A stretch of 64,000 bases of DNA from Pogonophryne albipinna (GCA_028583405.1 CM053246.1:6417620-6481619), one strand, 5' to 3'; positions 1 to 11,340 are shown, counted from the stretch's first letter. Notes: a model not told the origin generated them from the letters alone. Made by a program: numbers and translations.

Positions 1-305
1 CACAGTGAAAATGTCCTCTAAGGACTTGTGGACACACTGCAGGAAATCGTGCACATTGCGATCCGGGTAGCTGGACACGTTGCAGCCGATCCAGTCGTCA
101 TGGACACCGTATCCAACGCCGAAGCCGTCGGGCACCACAGGGGCGAAGCCGCCGAGGTTCACCGCGGGGCTGCTGAGGGTGGAGGTGGACAGGATGTTGT
201 GGTTGATGGCGGTGTAGGCGGGGTCAGAGTACAGGCTGTGCAGGGCCTGACTCTGGGAGTTAGCCAGGTACTTCATCGCAAACAGGTGGCGGTCGAAGCC
301 TTGGC
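1..305 (-). CDS. cpt2: cpt2 exon 5 (cut by window edge)
   Basis: Acceptor CTCTCTCCAG/GCCAAGG. It encodes the C-terminal catalytic half-domain, including [20 protein letters not shown], and runs open to position 1 with no stop inside the window. Confidence 0.94.
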
Positions 306-3300
306 CTGGAGAGAGGTTAGTGCATCAGATCAGAGGATGAGTGTTTCTTTTCTAACTCTTTGGGGTCATTTTTGTGTCTTTTTGCTTTTTCTTAGGCCCT
401 TTGGTCATTGTGTGTCTCTGCATGTTTATTATTTGTCCCTTTTATTTAGTTGTTTTGTGCCTTTTCGTGGCATCTTTTTGTGTCTCTTTTGGTTGTTTTA
501 CGGTCTTTTGTCTTGTTTTTAAAATCTATCTTATTACTTTTTAGTTCTCTTGTTTTTTTAATCTATTTTAAGTTGTTTTGCATATCTTGTAGTAATGTTG
601 TGTTGGGCCCCTAGGCACTGGCCAGGAAACCCAACAGGGCAGGTGCTCTGTGTGCCCAGCTGGCCCATGCTTACAGTGTGAGTTTAATGAGTTAAAAAAA
701 TCATTTACGTAAATGTCTGCAGTACTTAAACATCGGAATATGTAATGCTTTATAATGTTTCAGATATGTTGTTGAAATGTCTCACCCATTGCTGCCTCTC
801 TGGTGAGCTGCCCGTGATATTTGGAGCATTCGCTCAGCAGACCCTGGAGCTGTTCCACACTATGTTGCCCTGGCTCGCAGACAAAGGCATGTGCACATCG
901 CTGCGTGTGCACGGAGGCCGGTCGGATGGTCTCTGTGCGGCCATGCCTGAAGGCCGCAGTGCTGCAGGACTCGTATGTGGCCACGGTCTGTCCATACTGC
1001 CTCAGGAAACCCATCTGGAAGGCCAGCTGAGCTATAGCATCCGGACTCAGCTTGCTCTTCTTCAGCTGCTGCTTGCCGCCTTTCTTGAACTCCAAGGCGT
1101 CGATGGTGAGTTTGGATACGGCTGAGTCGAAGTTCTCCTTGGCGTTTTGGATGCCGGTCTCCACCTCGCTGTCCAGGTTGAACTGCAGTCTGCGCACCGC
1201 GGAGGAAGAGTCCACCGCAGCAGCAGCGGAGCCCGGGTGGACCAGCGGCTTCTCCGTGGTGTCTTTGAAGATCTCATTCTGAAAGCGGAGCACGGCTACA
1301 CCGTCGCCCCAGGAGTGCTCAAAATTGATGGCCGCCTGTCCGTCTTTGGTGAGGATGATGCTGAAGGACTTGTCGTACCAGCGGTTGCAGCCGTCTCCGT
1401 GCAGCATGTTGTGGGAGATGTGGATGTGGTCCTTCATGCTCTCATCGTCCAGGCTGAGACAGAAAAGGGCGCTGTCGACGACCCGTAAATCCTCCGCGTT
1501 TCCAGCAGCTACCAGTTTGTTCCTCAGCCCGGCCCACACATCCCTGTTCTCACTGGTCAAGACCCCCAGAGGAAAAGCCGCAGTTGGTGCTGAGTCAGAC
1601 AGAATGTACTTCAAGTGGGACTGGATCTCTGCAGGCTCCACCAGATTCCCATCCTTGTCCACAACGTCAAACACATACATGTTGCCATTCCTCATTACCA
1701 GCAGATGTCGCGCCTTCTCATCCGTGAAGAGCTCATCTCTGCCAGTCTTTGGGATACGAGAGGAGTTGAAGAGGCGGAAGTACTGAGACATGTCCAGAGG
1801 GTAAGCGTTCACCATGTAGGCTCCGTACCAGGACAGGGAGGAGGGCACCCAGCGGATGAACCTTTTGAAGCTGTCCGTGTCGCTCTTTGCCGGGTTGAGG
1901 TGGAAAACCTCTGGCTCCAGAATCCCGGCCCGCAGCGTCTTCATGAAGCGCACCGCCGAACACACCATGTTGGTGGAACGCACGAGCTGATCATTGTACT
2001 CCGTCTTAGGGTCGGGGTTGAAGGACATGAAGGGGTTGAAGTTGAGCACCACGGAGTCCCGAGCAGAGAGGTACATGTCGGACCACGGCCCTGAGAGAAA
2101 ACCACATTCATTACTGACTGAATGTTTTTGAGATGGTCATTTTCAGGGTGCTGAAGATCACATTATTCACCTGAGATGTAGCTGGTGTGCTTATTTCTTT
2201 TGTCCTGCGCGACCAGCTCCTCGTGCAGCTGTTTCCCAACACCACTTTGGAAATCTTGGGTGAGTTTCTCTGTTGTTCTAAAGAAACACAATTAGGATTG
2301 TTGCAGGTTAGATCAGGTAGTGAGTATTAGAAGCATTCAAAGGCAAAAGACTCACTTCACCATCAGCTGCCGAATCCTGAGCAAAACTGAGCAATTCAGC
2401 ATTAATATATTAGAAATACTAGTACACCACTGTATATATATTGTAGTACAATGTGAACATTTTTAATTTAACCTTTAATGTTTGTATAATTATTTAAAAA
2501 AAATGTATTTGACATTTTACCTTAAAGGTGGGGTAAGGTAAAACCGGCTTGAGATACACTTCATGTTATATTCCATGGAATGCTCTTAACATCCCGATAG
2601 CAATGAATATCTGAAGTGCTTTGACAACAAATTCTTGAAAAAATTCATCTGTGGAAGCCGTAGTACTGTAAAAAGCACGACCAATCATCTGAGCCGGCTA
2701 AAGTAACTGGATGGCCTACCTGCCTGTCAGCCTTCCATCTGGGCACAAACTTATCTCGTGCCCTCATTGGTCATGTGCGCGTTCGTGTGTGTTGGAGGAG
2801 GGGCTCTGTAAGGAAGTGGCAGATTTTTTCCGGCTGTGTATTTTCAAATTCTAGCGCACTCGAGCTGGTTTCTCCAAAATGACCTACCCCACCTTTAACT
2901 AATTATATTTATGTATATCTTATTTTTGCACATTCTTCTTTTACTATCTTGTTTTTTCATTATCAAATGGTGCAACTTTGACAAAACCCCATTTCCCGTC
3001 ATGATAAATAAATAAAGTATTCTGAAGATGATTGACTTGTACGTTTTAAATAATTGAAATATAAAGAGTTGATTTTCTCTCTTAAATCTCACCTGAACTG
3101 GTCATCATCCAGCAGGGGCTTCTGGGCAGCTAAATACCTCCTGACAGTATCCTCCAGCTTTGGTATGGGTAGCCTGAACAATTGAACAGAAAACATGTGA
3201 TCAAGGGGACAATAAAGCCTCTCAATTTGATGTATTTAATAATAAAAAATAACATAGAAACACTTTCAGGTGAACATTGCAGCAGACATATAGCAGATTA

Positions 3301-4348
3301 AGTTATATCAATACAGTTTGATACACATACAAAGGCAGAGCCTAACATGAGACCAATAATACAACTAATACAATTATTTAAAAAAACTGAAGTAAACAGA
3401 AGCACATGCACTTAAAACATATTTAGTCAGAGATTTCAGGGGTGAACAAAGTTCTATACATTAAAAAAAATCTTTGTACTTTAACTTAACTTTAGTATAA
3501 TTAGTGAATCAAGAAAATATTTACAATCAAGAAAAAACATTAAAAACGTGGGATGTAATTAAAAAACGTTTCTTGGTTTGTGTATTAAAAATAAATTACA
3601 TATTGAATAATGAAATGATGAATCATATGTTTAAGAGCACTTTTAACTGGATTATCATAATGAAAATAAAACGTTTAATTGTGTAGGATGTGTCACAATG
3701 AAAAAAATATATATAATTGTTTTGATATTCTTTCACAAAAGGTACAAGTAATATGAATATCTGTAATATAGTGATAAGCATTATAAGCAGTATATTATGT
3801 CCACATTTTGGAAAGTGCCTTGTTTGGAATACATCAGGGTAAAATCAAGCCCATTATCCAGTTCATATTCTCACATTAATAATAATAAACCAACCTTTCT
3901 TCTAGTCCAGTAAGTCTTTAAGTCAGTGTATGTCATGTCGCTGCCCCCTGGTGGTCATCGACCATAAATCAAGTGTGCACTTTCACCTACATCAATCTAA
4001 AAGCTGAATGGGTCACCTTCTTTATTTTAGAACCGCTTGCTACATGCCCCTGTTTGTTCCGAAGTAGTTTAACTTCATTTAAATCCAAAGGTTGTGTCGA
4101 ATAAAAACTATTCTCCAGTTAATTTAACAAAATGTGCCTGTCCAATTTGACACTGCTTACCTGGGTAAACTCTTCTGGTAGTGCATCGATGGAACGACAC
4201 TCTGGTGCAGGTACTCGCCTGAAGCGGCTACCTTTTTGCTGCTGTAGTTTCGCTTATTGATTCCCAGAGAAGCAGCACCTCTCAAATGAATAAGGCTTCC
4301 TGGTTTCCTCAGTGAGGCAACGCACTGCATTGGTAGCAGACTAGCCAT
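1..4348 (-). CDS. cpt2: Carnitine O-palmitoyltransferase 2, mitochondrial (partial, 5 exons)
   Basis: CPT2 sits on the matrix side of the inner mitochondrial membrane and converts long-chain acylcarnitine plus CoA to acyl-CoA for beta-oxidation. The five exons at 4161-4348, 3093-3173, 2171-2277, 786-2090 and 1-305 have GT/AG borders and matching phases, and give 662 codons before the window edge. About the last 10 residues plus the stop are probably missing. The start is the first in-frame ATG (4348), in a strong ACCATGG context. The N-terminus is rich in Ser, Arg and Lys and poor in acidic residues, as expected of a mitochondrial presequence. The catalytic His lies in FEHSWGDG at about residue 384 (exon 4). 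The conserved STSTLSS motif and the NHN and GCNVSSYP stretches are in exon 5. The one-large-exon layout (exon 4, 1305 bp) matches what is known of vertebrate CPT2. No break was seen. Confidence 0.96.
306..785 (-). other. cpt2 intron 4
   Basis: 480 bp, T-rich on the plus strand between 350 and 600. No element with clear ends was seen. Confidence 0.8.
786..2090 (-). CDS. cpt2: cpt2 exon 4 (main catalytic exon)
   Basis: 1305 bp, reading from [20 protein letters not shown] to the AAMG codon that is split by intron 4. It holds the HNMLHGDG substrate-pocket motif, the catalytic FEHSWGDG and the [24 protein letters not shown] acyltransferase signature (here [14 protein letters not shown]). The open frame runs on past 786 into intron 4 and stops at 760. 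The donor ATGG/GTGAGA joins in phase to exon 5. Confidence 0.96.
2171..2277 (-). CDS. cpt2: cpt2 exon 3
   Basis: 107 bp. Acceptor TTTAG/AACAAC, donor CTCAG/GTGAAT. It encodes the [20 protein letters not shown] segment, ending in SYIS. Intron 3 is only 80 bp. Confidence 0.92.
2278..3092 (-). other. cpt2 intron 2
   Basis: 815 bp. About half of it is the TTAA-flanked MITE at 2526-2894; the rest is AT-rich with nothing further recognised. Confidence 0.8.
2526..2894. mobile_element. TTAA-flanked MITE (piggyBac-type target site)
   Basis: The ends are AGGTGGGGTAAGGT and ACCTACCCCACCT, inverted repeats of each other with one indel. TTAA at 2522-2525 and at 2895-2898 forms the target duplication. 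It is 369 bp with no ORF. TTAA duplications are typical of piggyBac and Kolobok elements. It lies inside CPT2 intron 2 and does not touch splice sites. Confidence 0.75.
3093..3173 (-). CDS. cpt2: cpt2 exon 2
   Basis: 81 bp. Acceptor TTGTTCAG/GCTACC, donor TTCAG/GTGAGA. It encodes [14 protein letters not shown] and the following AQKPLL segment, close to mammalian CPT2. Confidence 0.93.
3174..4160 (-). other. cpt2 intron 1
   Basis: 987 bp and strongly AT-rich. The only notable site is a CTCF-like motif near 3950. No element ends or ORFs were found. Confidence 0.75.
3949..3968 (-). promoter_or_regulatory. CTCF-like motif in cpt2 intron 1
   Basis: On the minus strand the bases read TGACCACCAGGGGGCAGCGA, a near-consensus CTCF core (CCACNAGGGGGCA). 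Its function is inferred only from sequence. Confidence 0.4.
4161..4348 (-). CDS. cpt2: cpt2 exon 1
   Basis: It encodes the presequence and the start of the mature protein, ending in the conserved segment before SLPR. The donor is CCCAG/GTAAGC. The upstream in-frame codon TTG is not a likely start. Confidence 0.9.
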
Positions 4349-4520
4349 GGTGCTAAGTAGCAAGCTGAATAAGTGTTATCGACGTAAAGCACACAGTTTA
4401 AAGCTAATGGGAAAAACCAGAGAGTGGAAAGTGTCACTACCGGTCACTACCCGATCCGCATTGCGCATGTGCGAGATGGTCCGGCATATTTGACAACTAC
4501 ATACGGCAACTCAAATAGGA
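4349..4520 (-). promoter_or_regulatory. cpt2 5' UTR / proximal promoter with NRF1-like site
   Basis: About 80 bp of unique sequence precede the ATG, followed by a repeat also found at 23.4 and 48.1 kb. The repeat holds TGCGCATGTGCG near 4463, matching the NRF1 consensus at 11 of 12 positions. NRF1 drives many nuclear genes for mitochondrial proteins. No TATA box was seen. Confidence 0.35.
4431..4520 (-). repeat. Inverted-repeat arm, copy 1
   Basis: This is nearly the reverse complement of 23349-23442, with a third copy at 48071-48172. The end is GTCACTACC followed by CACTACCCGATC, and the arm continues through GATGGTCCGGCATATT. Copies 1 and 2 face each other across the hAT at 4898-23301, so together they look like the terminal inverted repeats of an element of roughly 600 bp that the hAT split. 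No target duplication could be found. Confidence 0.6.
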
Positions 4521-5835
4521 CAGTTGACACAGTGGCGTTTGGCAAAGCAGAAAAAGCAAACAAAAAAAACCCGACAATATTAATCTTAACGAGAGAGATG
4601 CGTTATTGTTATTACAACGTGACTTCACTATTATTTAACAACTCCTTTTATTGGGTCCTTTTATTGGTATAAGTACATTGTCAGAATAAGTGAGAAATTG
4701 ATTTAACTTCTGTTAGATAGCTATCATACTGAAGAAATATTGACTGTGAATGTATGCAATATCCAATATGTATGGCATTCATAATTTATATCTAATTACA
4801 TTAACTGTGAATGTCCTTACTTTTATTTCAAATAAAATAAAAATAACATAAAAGATGTTTGTATAGATATTTGAGACGTTTATGACTCTCGCATGCACAG
4901 GCCCGGCTCCAGGATGAAATGACTGAGGGGGCTGTTAAAAATACTGGCAATGTAATGAATTGACACACAAAGCTTTTTTTATTCTCACTGCTCTACAATC
5001 TCTTTGCTTCTTTATTTTTATTCCGGATTTACCCCTCTCATTCTGTTGTTTTCCTCTGATCTTTAATAATAGATATTATCAGATGGCTGCACTTTGGTTA
5101 ACAGACTTGATTTGAATTTATACATTGATTTCCTCAATGTATAAATTGACAGGCTCTGTAATTATACCCTAACCCAGGGGTTCCCAACCCCCGCGAAATA
5201 GCTGTGAGTTTATGGTAATATTTGCAGAATTCTAAATATATAAAAAAAAAATATCATAATATTTTTTTATATTCATATTATTTCATCCAGTAGCCTAGTT
5301 AATCTTCCACCAGAAAACCGTTGAAAATGGCTTTTATGATGTTCCGAGGGATTCGGCGGCTCAGCCTGGTCTCAGCCTCTTGTGCGCACGAGAAAGTTAC
5401 CGGTGCGCCAAGTAGGAAGAGGAGCACAGGAGACAACCGTTTAATTGCAGACTGTTGTGTTTATGTGGGGAAATGGCAGTGCATTATTTTAAGACTTCAT
5501 TTTAAGGACATGTCGGCCAGGGGCAAAACAGGAGAGTAAACCAGTCTGCCTTGATCTATGAATTCATGTTCCTTCACTTCACTCCTTCACTTCATGAAAT
5601 GGCTGCAGCATCAGGAGGCAGCGGGACGTATACTCCGCCTCTGAGAAGTGCAGCACCAGCGGGTAAAGATGTGCCTTTTTACGCGCCGCCTTCGCTGTGT
5701 TTACCTTCATCAGAACAGCGAGTGACTGCAGGGTGCTACGTGTTAACCACACACATCTCTACACACATCGAACTGCCCGATTACTCCCCCTTTTATTAGT
5801 TTTATGAAGGAGATGTCCAGTCACCAAGGTGCATG

Positions 5836-5837
<2 letters not shown>

Positions 5838-5881
<44 letters not shown>

Positions 5882-5925
5882 ATGTATGTATGTATGTATG
5901 TATGTATGTATGTATGTATGTATGT
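5838..5925. repeat. (TG)n then (GTAT)n microsatellite
   Basis: A TG run of about 28 bp passes directly into about 60 bp of GTAT repeats. Open frames on both strands here are repeat artefacts. Confidence 0.95.
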
Positions 5926-6112
5926 GTGCTCTGCTCAGCTCAGCTCTGTGTCTGTCCGACACCGGCATTTGTTTTCAAATGACCATGAACAGTAATTTAC
6001 ACACATCTGGCTAACTCCATAGGTATATGCGGGTGTTCCCATAAAAAGTTAGTTTAATCTTAATCTCGATGTAGTGCTAAATGCTGTTGGAGTGCACCGG
6101 AACGAACTACAG

Positions 6113-7143
6113 TAGGCTTGTTTGAGACGCGTTGCGGCTCGCCTCGAAAGTAGGCGAGAATAGCCGATCGAAGGCCGGGGGAGGTCTCAAAAAGCTCGCC
6201 TGAAGTCGGACAGCTCGGAGTCGGCTTCTTCGTCTTTTTCTTCTTCTCTTGGTTTTTTGGCGGATTGCAAACAACTTTAAGGTGCATACCGCCACCTCCG
6301 GAGTCGGCTTGACTCGGTTTGCATTTATAAAGAATGCACAAATGTGTTTAATCGTTAATGTCAGATGTACTAAGTAGGTTAAATACAATTGTTCATGCTC
6401 AAGGTTAGATTCAACGTTATTGTTATTGCACATATTACAGGTACTGAGACAACGAAATGCAGTTTAGCTTCTAACCAGGAGTGCAACAAGCAGTAATGTG
6501 AAAAGTAATGTAGCCTACACAATAGAATAAAATATAGAATGAATTGAATGATGAAAAAACAGTGAGGGGTATGAATACACTAGATAGCTATACACAGTAG
6601 CCTATGAGCAGTATATATGCACATAATATGTATGCAGTGTATGAATATGCTAAGATATATAAAGTATGAAAACGGTAAGCAGTGCAAGTATAGTATACAA
6701 TATATAGATATTAAGTTCATGATGATAAACATTGTGGAACAATGATGAAAAATGTGAATGGAAGTGGCGACGTAAAACTGACACAAAACAACAACAAAGT
6801 TTTGCCGAGCCAATTGGAGAGTTTCATCACCAGCATGGAGTAAAAACCACCAATGAGCGCTCAGCTCGAGATACCAGCGAGTCGTTTCCATGGATGTATA
6901 ATAAGAACGTCGTTTCCCATCAAGCATTTCGCTTCCGCAGCCCGTGGAGAGAAACTGCGCCGCCTCGCCGCGCCTCGCTCTCAAGTCTGCGGGCGTCTTT
7001 GTCCCGCGAGATTTCAACGTCTCATGTAGGCGAGCCTCCAGAGCAAGTCGGACAAAATGACTAACCATCATGCAACGCACTAGCAAGACGTTGATCGCAA
7101 TTGCGCAGGTCTGCGTCGGTCTCGCTTGTCTCAAACAAGCCTA
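6113..7143. mobile_element. TIR element with TAGGCTTGTTTGAGAC ends
   Basis: TAGGCTTGTTTGAGAC at 6113 is repeated in inverse at 7128-7143. The subterminal regions are GC-rich and partly complementary. A related end sits in the loop of the hairpin near 25170. There is no transposase domain in the ORFs; superfamily unknown. Confidence 0.55.
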
Positions 7144-7365
7144 GTATCTTCTGAAAACAAATGCCAGTGTCACACAGACACACAGACACAGACACAGACA
7201 CACAGTGGCGTGCACAGACATTTATAGGGGCAGGTGCTCAAGAGAAAAAAAAAGGGCACCTTCTGAGTCGTCTTGGCGGTCGCGCCGAAATTGTGCGCAA
7301 AAATGTGCCGGATAATTGCGGATTTTGTTAGTTTCTTTTCGGTTTGTGGTTACTTTATTTCGGTT

Positions 7366-7390
7366 TTAGGGTTAGGGTTAGGTTAGGGTT
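7366..7390 (+). repeat. Short telomere-like TTAGGG repeat
   Basis: Four TTAGGG-like units, one shortened to TTAGG. Too short for a real interstitial telomere block. Confidence 0.6.
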
Positions 7391-8043
7391 ATGTTATTTA
7401 ATTCTTATTTTTGCCTGATTTTACTGATTTATTGTCAAAAAATTAATTATTTTAACATTTATTTTTATTATTCTAAATGACTTAGGGGGGTCCAATCTGA
7501 TAGGGGGGGACGAAACCCCCCCCCCCCCGGGATTGATGCCCCTGGTGGAACCGCCGGCTGCCTTAGTAGTGTGAGATTTATTAAAGGCACATCTTGTATG
7601 TCGTAATTGCATATATATTTATTTCAATAACCATATGCTGTCTGATGCAGATGCCGATCTAAAACAAATCAAATAGTAGGCTTACTAACTTCTACACGCT
7701 AAAGCAACTGTAGTCAGGGATGCAAACTCATCAGGTATGAAAAAGGTGACAAGGATCCGAGCCCCCCGACCCCACGGAATATCGGCTTTAAAATTAGGAA
7801 TAACAGAGGATTTTAGCAGTCAGAACAACTAAAGCAGCAGGTAATAATAACAGAAACGCCAAAGAGTTACATCTAATAGAAATATATAAAAGCATTTATT
7901 TTAAATAATTTTGGCAGCACTGTTGAGCATTATGAAAATGTATCTTCATGCCTCTTAGTATTTTTATAATACTTTTCTACTTTCACTTGAGGAACATTTT
8001 GATTGCAGGACTTTTACTGTAACAGAGTATTCCTACACTCTGG

Positions 8044-8275
8044 TACTTCTACTTTTACTCAAGTACAAGATCTGAGTACTTCTACTTTTACTCAAGTACA
8101 AGATCTGAGTACTTCTACTTTTACTCAAGTACAAGATCTGAGTACTTCTACTTTTACTCAAGTACAAGATCTGAGTACTTCTACTTTTATTAAGTACAAG
8201 ATCTGAGTACTTCTACTAAAGTACAATATCTGAGTACTTCTACTCTAGTAGGTTTGAAGTACAATCTCTGTACTT
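8044..8275 (+). repeat. 33-bp tandem repeat, about 6 units
   Basis: The unit reads TACTTCTACTTTTACTCAAG followed by TACAAGATCTGAG. The first four units are nearly identical and the last ones are shorter. Related sequence occurs near 10650 and 45360 in hAT elements, so this is an amplified hAT subterminal motif. Confidence 0.85.
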
Positions 8276-8431
8276 ATACCACCTCTGTTTATAGCCTATG
8301 AAAAAAAACGAAGGCTAAAGCTAACATTAGCAGATAGTGACAATGCTAGCTAGCTAGCTAGCTCAACGATTCCTTAAATGATATTGCGACAGAAAAACTT
8401 TTCAGTTCACATCACGCTCTGCCGCTCTGCT

Positions 8432-9006
8432 CCACACAGTGGCGTGCGTTGAAGCTTCCAACGCTTCTGCCCATTCACTTTGAATGGGGTGATGTCACTT
8501 TTAGCCGAACTGCATTTTGGGAAGCGACGTGGAGCGTTGCTGGCTTCAAAAGTTGAGCAATGTTCAACTTTTGGCGCCTCGACGGAGGCGTCAGCCAATG
8601 AAATCCCGTTTATGCAAATCTGCCAGTACAAGCACTAGCCAATCAAACCGCGTGTATGCTGGGAGAGACTACGCAGGTCATTTCCTCATATTCAAAAAAA
8701 TGGAGGGAAAATTCATTATAGCGGTAGTGAATCACCCGGTGCTGTATGATCAGTCTCTGTTCATCTACCGGGATACAAACCGGAGGAGCGAGGCATGGAG
8801 GGAGGTGGCAGAGACAGTGGGTGAAACTGGTAGGTTTTCGCCTGTTTGGGGATTTTATATCCAGTTTACTTCGTTTTAACATTGCTATTGCTTTGTATGT
8901 CGGAGGCGGGAGATTCATGTGATTGGTTGTTGGTCGCGTTGCTCGCAAAAAATCCCCAAGCTTCAGACACGCCCACCGCCAAGCGTCAACGCACGCTGCT
9001 GTGTGG
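8432..9006 (+). mobile_element. TIR element carrying a MADF-domain exon (PIF/Harbinger-like)
   Basis: CCACACAGTGGCGTGCGTTG at the left matches the reverse complement of the right end, CCACACAGCAGCGTGCGTTG, with the match continuing through GA.GCTT. The interior holds the 5' exon of a MADF protein gene. Active PIF/Harbinger elements carry a second, Myb/MADF-like gene beside the transposase, so this may be an internally deleted copy. A target duplication was not found. Confidence 0.45.
8700..8829 (+). pseudogene. First exon of a MADF (Myb-like) protein
   Basis: ATG at 8700 opens MEGKFIIAVVNHPVLYDQSL, and the frame continues through YRD, the conserved EAWREVAE and VGETG, then meets a GTAGGT donor at 8830. 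The hydrophobic start, the HPxLYD core, the YRD and the AWxxVA core are typical of MADF DNA-binding domains. No second exon was found before the right end at 9006, so the copy is a 5' remnant. The exon itself has no stop or frameshift. Confidence 0.55.
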
Positions 9007-10018
9007 ACGCTCCGTCAATGGCCTGTTCTAACAGCTGTTCACCAGCGGCTCAGTCTGTGCCACAGTGACTCCGCACAGTTAACGAACACACCGTAGATAA
9101 TGTAGCTGACCCTCATCCCGGAGCAGCAGAGTTCAGCCGACCCGACTCGAGCACACAGCTCGCGCTTCATATATTAAAAAATAACACCATGCGCGTCATG
9201 ATGGCACATAACAGCTCGCGACCGCAGATTATTTCGGCGATTAGATAAAATGTAAATTATATTTGACGCAACTTTAGTTACATTTCCATGACTTTTCCAA
9301 AACTTTGGGAAAAATATTGTTTTCCATAACTTTTCCAGGGCCTGGAATTTGCATTTTGAATTTCCATGACTTTTCCAGGTTTTCAATGACCGTACGAACC
9401 CTGTATAGTTTAGTTTGGCATCTGATTTAGGGGATTAAACAATACACTCGTTGTATTTGTTACCTGGTGGTTACTTACTTGGTCGTCACTAGGGCACTTT
9501 TAATCGTGTTGCTGCGTGCTGCTGCACCACACACCCGCCAAGGCCTGTCTGACTGAGTGACTGACTGTCAGCTCTGCGCGCTGCGCGTTCACGTTGAGAG
9601 CAGGAAAGGGAGGGGCTGCAGCCAGGGCATGTACGGGAGTGCCGCGGGGCACGTGTGGGGATGTCTGACAAAATTACAACGCGCATTTGGGGCATTGTTG
9701 TATATATTAGAAGCTTTTAATCCAGAATTGATCGATGTTACCATGAGCCACATACAGTACACTGTAAAAAAAAAAACTGTAAAAAACGAACTTTCAAAAG
9801 GGCACATTGCTGTCCAAAGGGCAAAACGGGCAGGTGCTCAAGCACTACCTAGAGTCTATGTGTGCACGTCTCTGCACACACACACACTGGCGACCGGACA
9901 TCTCCTTCATAATGCGCCTTCTCCTCATTTTCCCAGCATTCACTGGATTATCCAACCCAGTCTCATAAAAAAACGTGTAATAACTTTGTTGGTCCACAAC
10001 GTAGGACGTAGTATTTCT

Positions 10019-11340
10019 CAGAGGTGGGACCAAGTCATTGTTTTGCAAGTCCGAGTCAAGTCTCAAGTCTTTGCGCTCAAGTCCGAGTCAAGTCTCAAGT
10101 CTTTGCGCTCAAGTCCGAGTCAAGTCTCAAGTCTTTGCGCTCAAGTCCAAGTCAAGTCTCAAGTCAGGATGGGCAAGTTCAAGTCAAGTCCAAGTCCTAA
10201 ACTTTGACAAAACGAGTCATAAACAAGTCATTATGTGTTTTTCACCAAATGTAATGACATCGATCAACAGAATAATACTTAATAATCAAATTGCTCTTTA
10301 TTAGTCACATTAATAATTGAATAATACATTTTCTCTCTGCTGGTAAAGTAACGTGTTTTTTTCTATTTTAAGAGGGAACAATTAGGTAAGGCTACCGTGA
10401 CGGTTTGATTCAGAAGGAGTTTAATGGATAAGATCCCTGATGTTGAGGTGACCAGAATGTTTATTTCCACTGTGTACAACATGTTATGAGGGACCCACAA
10501 TCTATCTTTATGCAAGGGATAATGTGCAGCCAGGCGGTCTCTATGGGGAAGAGAACACCTGCATCTAGATCCCTCTGCAGGTGGTACTTTAAGTATATTT
10601 TGATGCTAATACTTTTGTACTTTTACTTGTAATATTTTGAATGCAGGACTTTTTATTGTAACCGAGTATTCCTACACTCTGGTACTTTTGTACTCAAGTA
10701 CAAGATCTGAACTTCTCCCACCTCTGACAGTAAATCCTGAGTGGTTACCAAAATAAAGGTAACCAAAAAAGGTTATTTTCATTTTACAAATCCTGCACTC
10801 AGCTTTGCTTTCTCCAATATCATTGAAAAGCAGCCAGATGCTGCTCCTTTTTTCGTTTTTCGCTAATTTCTTGACTTTTTCCGACGCACTTGCATTTAAA
10901 TCCGTCTCCCCGTCGCTCTGTGCAGCTGGCCTGTACCACTACACCTGCTGTGCCCCCCACCCTTCTTTCACATAATGGTATGATCCTAGTGTGTCCTCGC
11001 ATATGATTGGCCGCATGGTGGCCCAGCTAAATAAAGTTCCGCCCCTGCCTGCAAGGATTCTCAGCAAGAGTAGGAGCGGCTGAAGATTCTGCTCTCCCCG
11101 ACGGGAGTCTGCTCTTCTAGCGGCAGCTCGCGATCGGTGTGTTGGAGACCTCTGAATTAAAGTATCAAGTCACCTCAAGTCAGAAGGCTCAAGTCCAAGT
11201 CAAGTCCCGAGTCATTGGTGTTCAAGTCCAAGTCGAGTCGCAAGTGTTTTGTGATTTTGTCAAGTCGAGTCTCAAGTCATCAAATTGGTGACTCGAGTCT
11301 GACTCGAGTCCAAGTCATGTGACTCGAGTCCACACCTCTG
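10019..11340. mobile_element. Non-autonomous hAT (CAGAGGTG family), copy 1
   Basis: Ends CAGAGGTGGGAC and the reverse complement of CAGAGGTGTGGAC. The perfect duplication GTATTTCT lies at 10011-10018 and 11341-11348. Subterminal arrays of CAAGTCNAGTC type lie at both ends. Copy 2 is at 44724-46016 in the opposite orientation. No transposase. Confidence 0.9.
10045..10200 (+). repeat. 32-bp subterminal tandem repeat of the hAT
   Basis: About four units of AAGTCCGAGTCAAGTCTC followed by AAGTCTTTGCGCTC. Such arrays bind hAT transposase in related elements; that role is inference here. Confidence 0.8.

Larger units (their letters stand above)
7203..9874. mobile_element. hAT element with CAGTGGCGTGCAC end
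   Basis: Left end CAGTGGCGTGCACAGACA; right end, reverse complement, CAGAGACGTGCACACATA. GGGGCAGGTGCTCAAG near the left end and GGGCAGGTGCTCAAGCAC near the right end also fit. Flanks CAGACACA and CACACACA differ at one base but are low in complexity. It contains G/C homopolymer runs (7486-7533), a tandem repeat and a MADF-bearing element. Confidence 0.55.
5800..9920. repeat. Long inverted-repeat (foldback-like) element
   Basis: TATGAAGGAGATGTCC at about 5804 is mirrored by GGACATCTCCTTCATA near 9897. Moving inward, GGCATTTGTTTTCA at about 5965 is mirrored by TGAAAACAAATGCC at 7151, and a TG/CA run lies beside each. The two arms thus match in order, with the hAT at 7203-9874 inserted in the right arm. 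Ends and target duplication are not resolved. Confidence 0.5.

Noticed and set aside
745..2094. Plus-strand ORFs of up to 159 codons opposite CPT2 exon 4
   Set aside because: Shadow frames of a conserved coding exon on the other strand.
5829..6014. ORFs over 5829-6014 and 5759-5968
   Set aside because: Translations of TG and GTAT microsatellites.
7366..7390. Telomere or chromosome end
   Set aside because: Only about four TTAGGG-like units within a nested hAT.
8044..8275. Regular repeats that could look like a CRISPR array
   Set aside because: The units are directly abutting without spacers and belong to a fish hAT subterminal motif.
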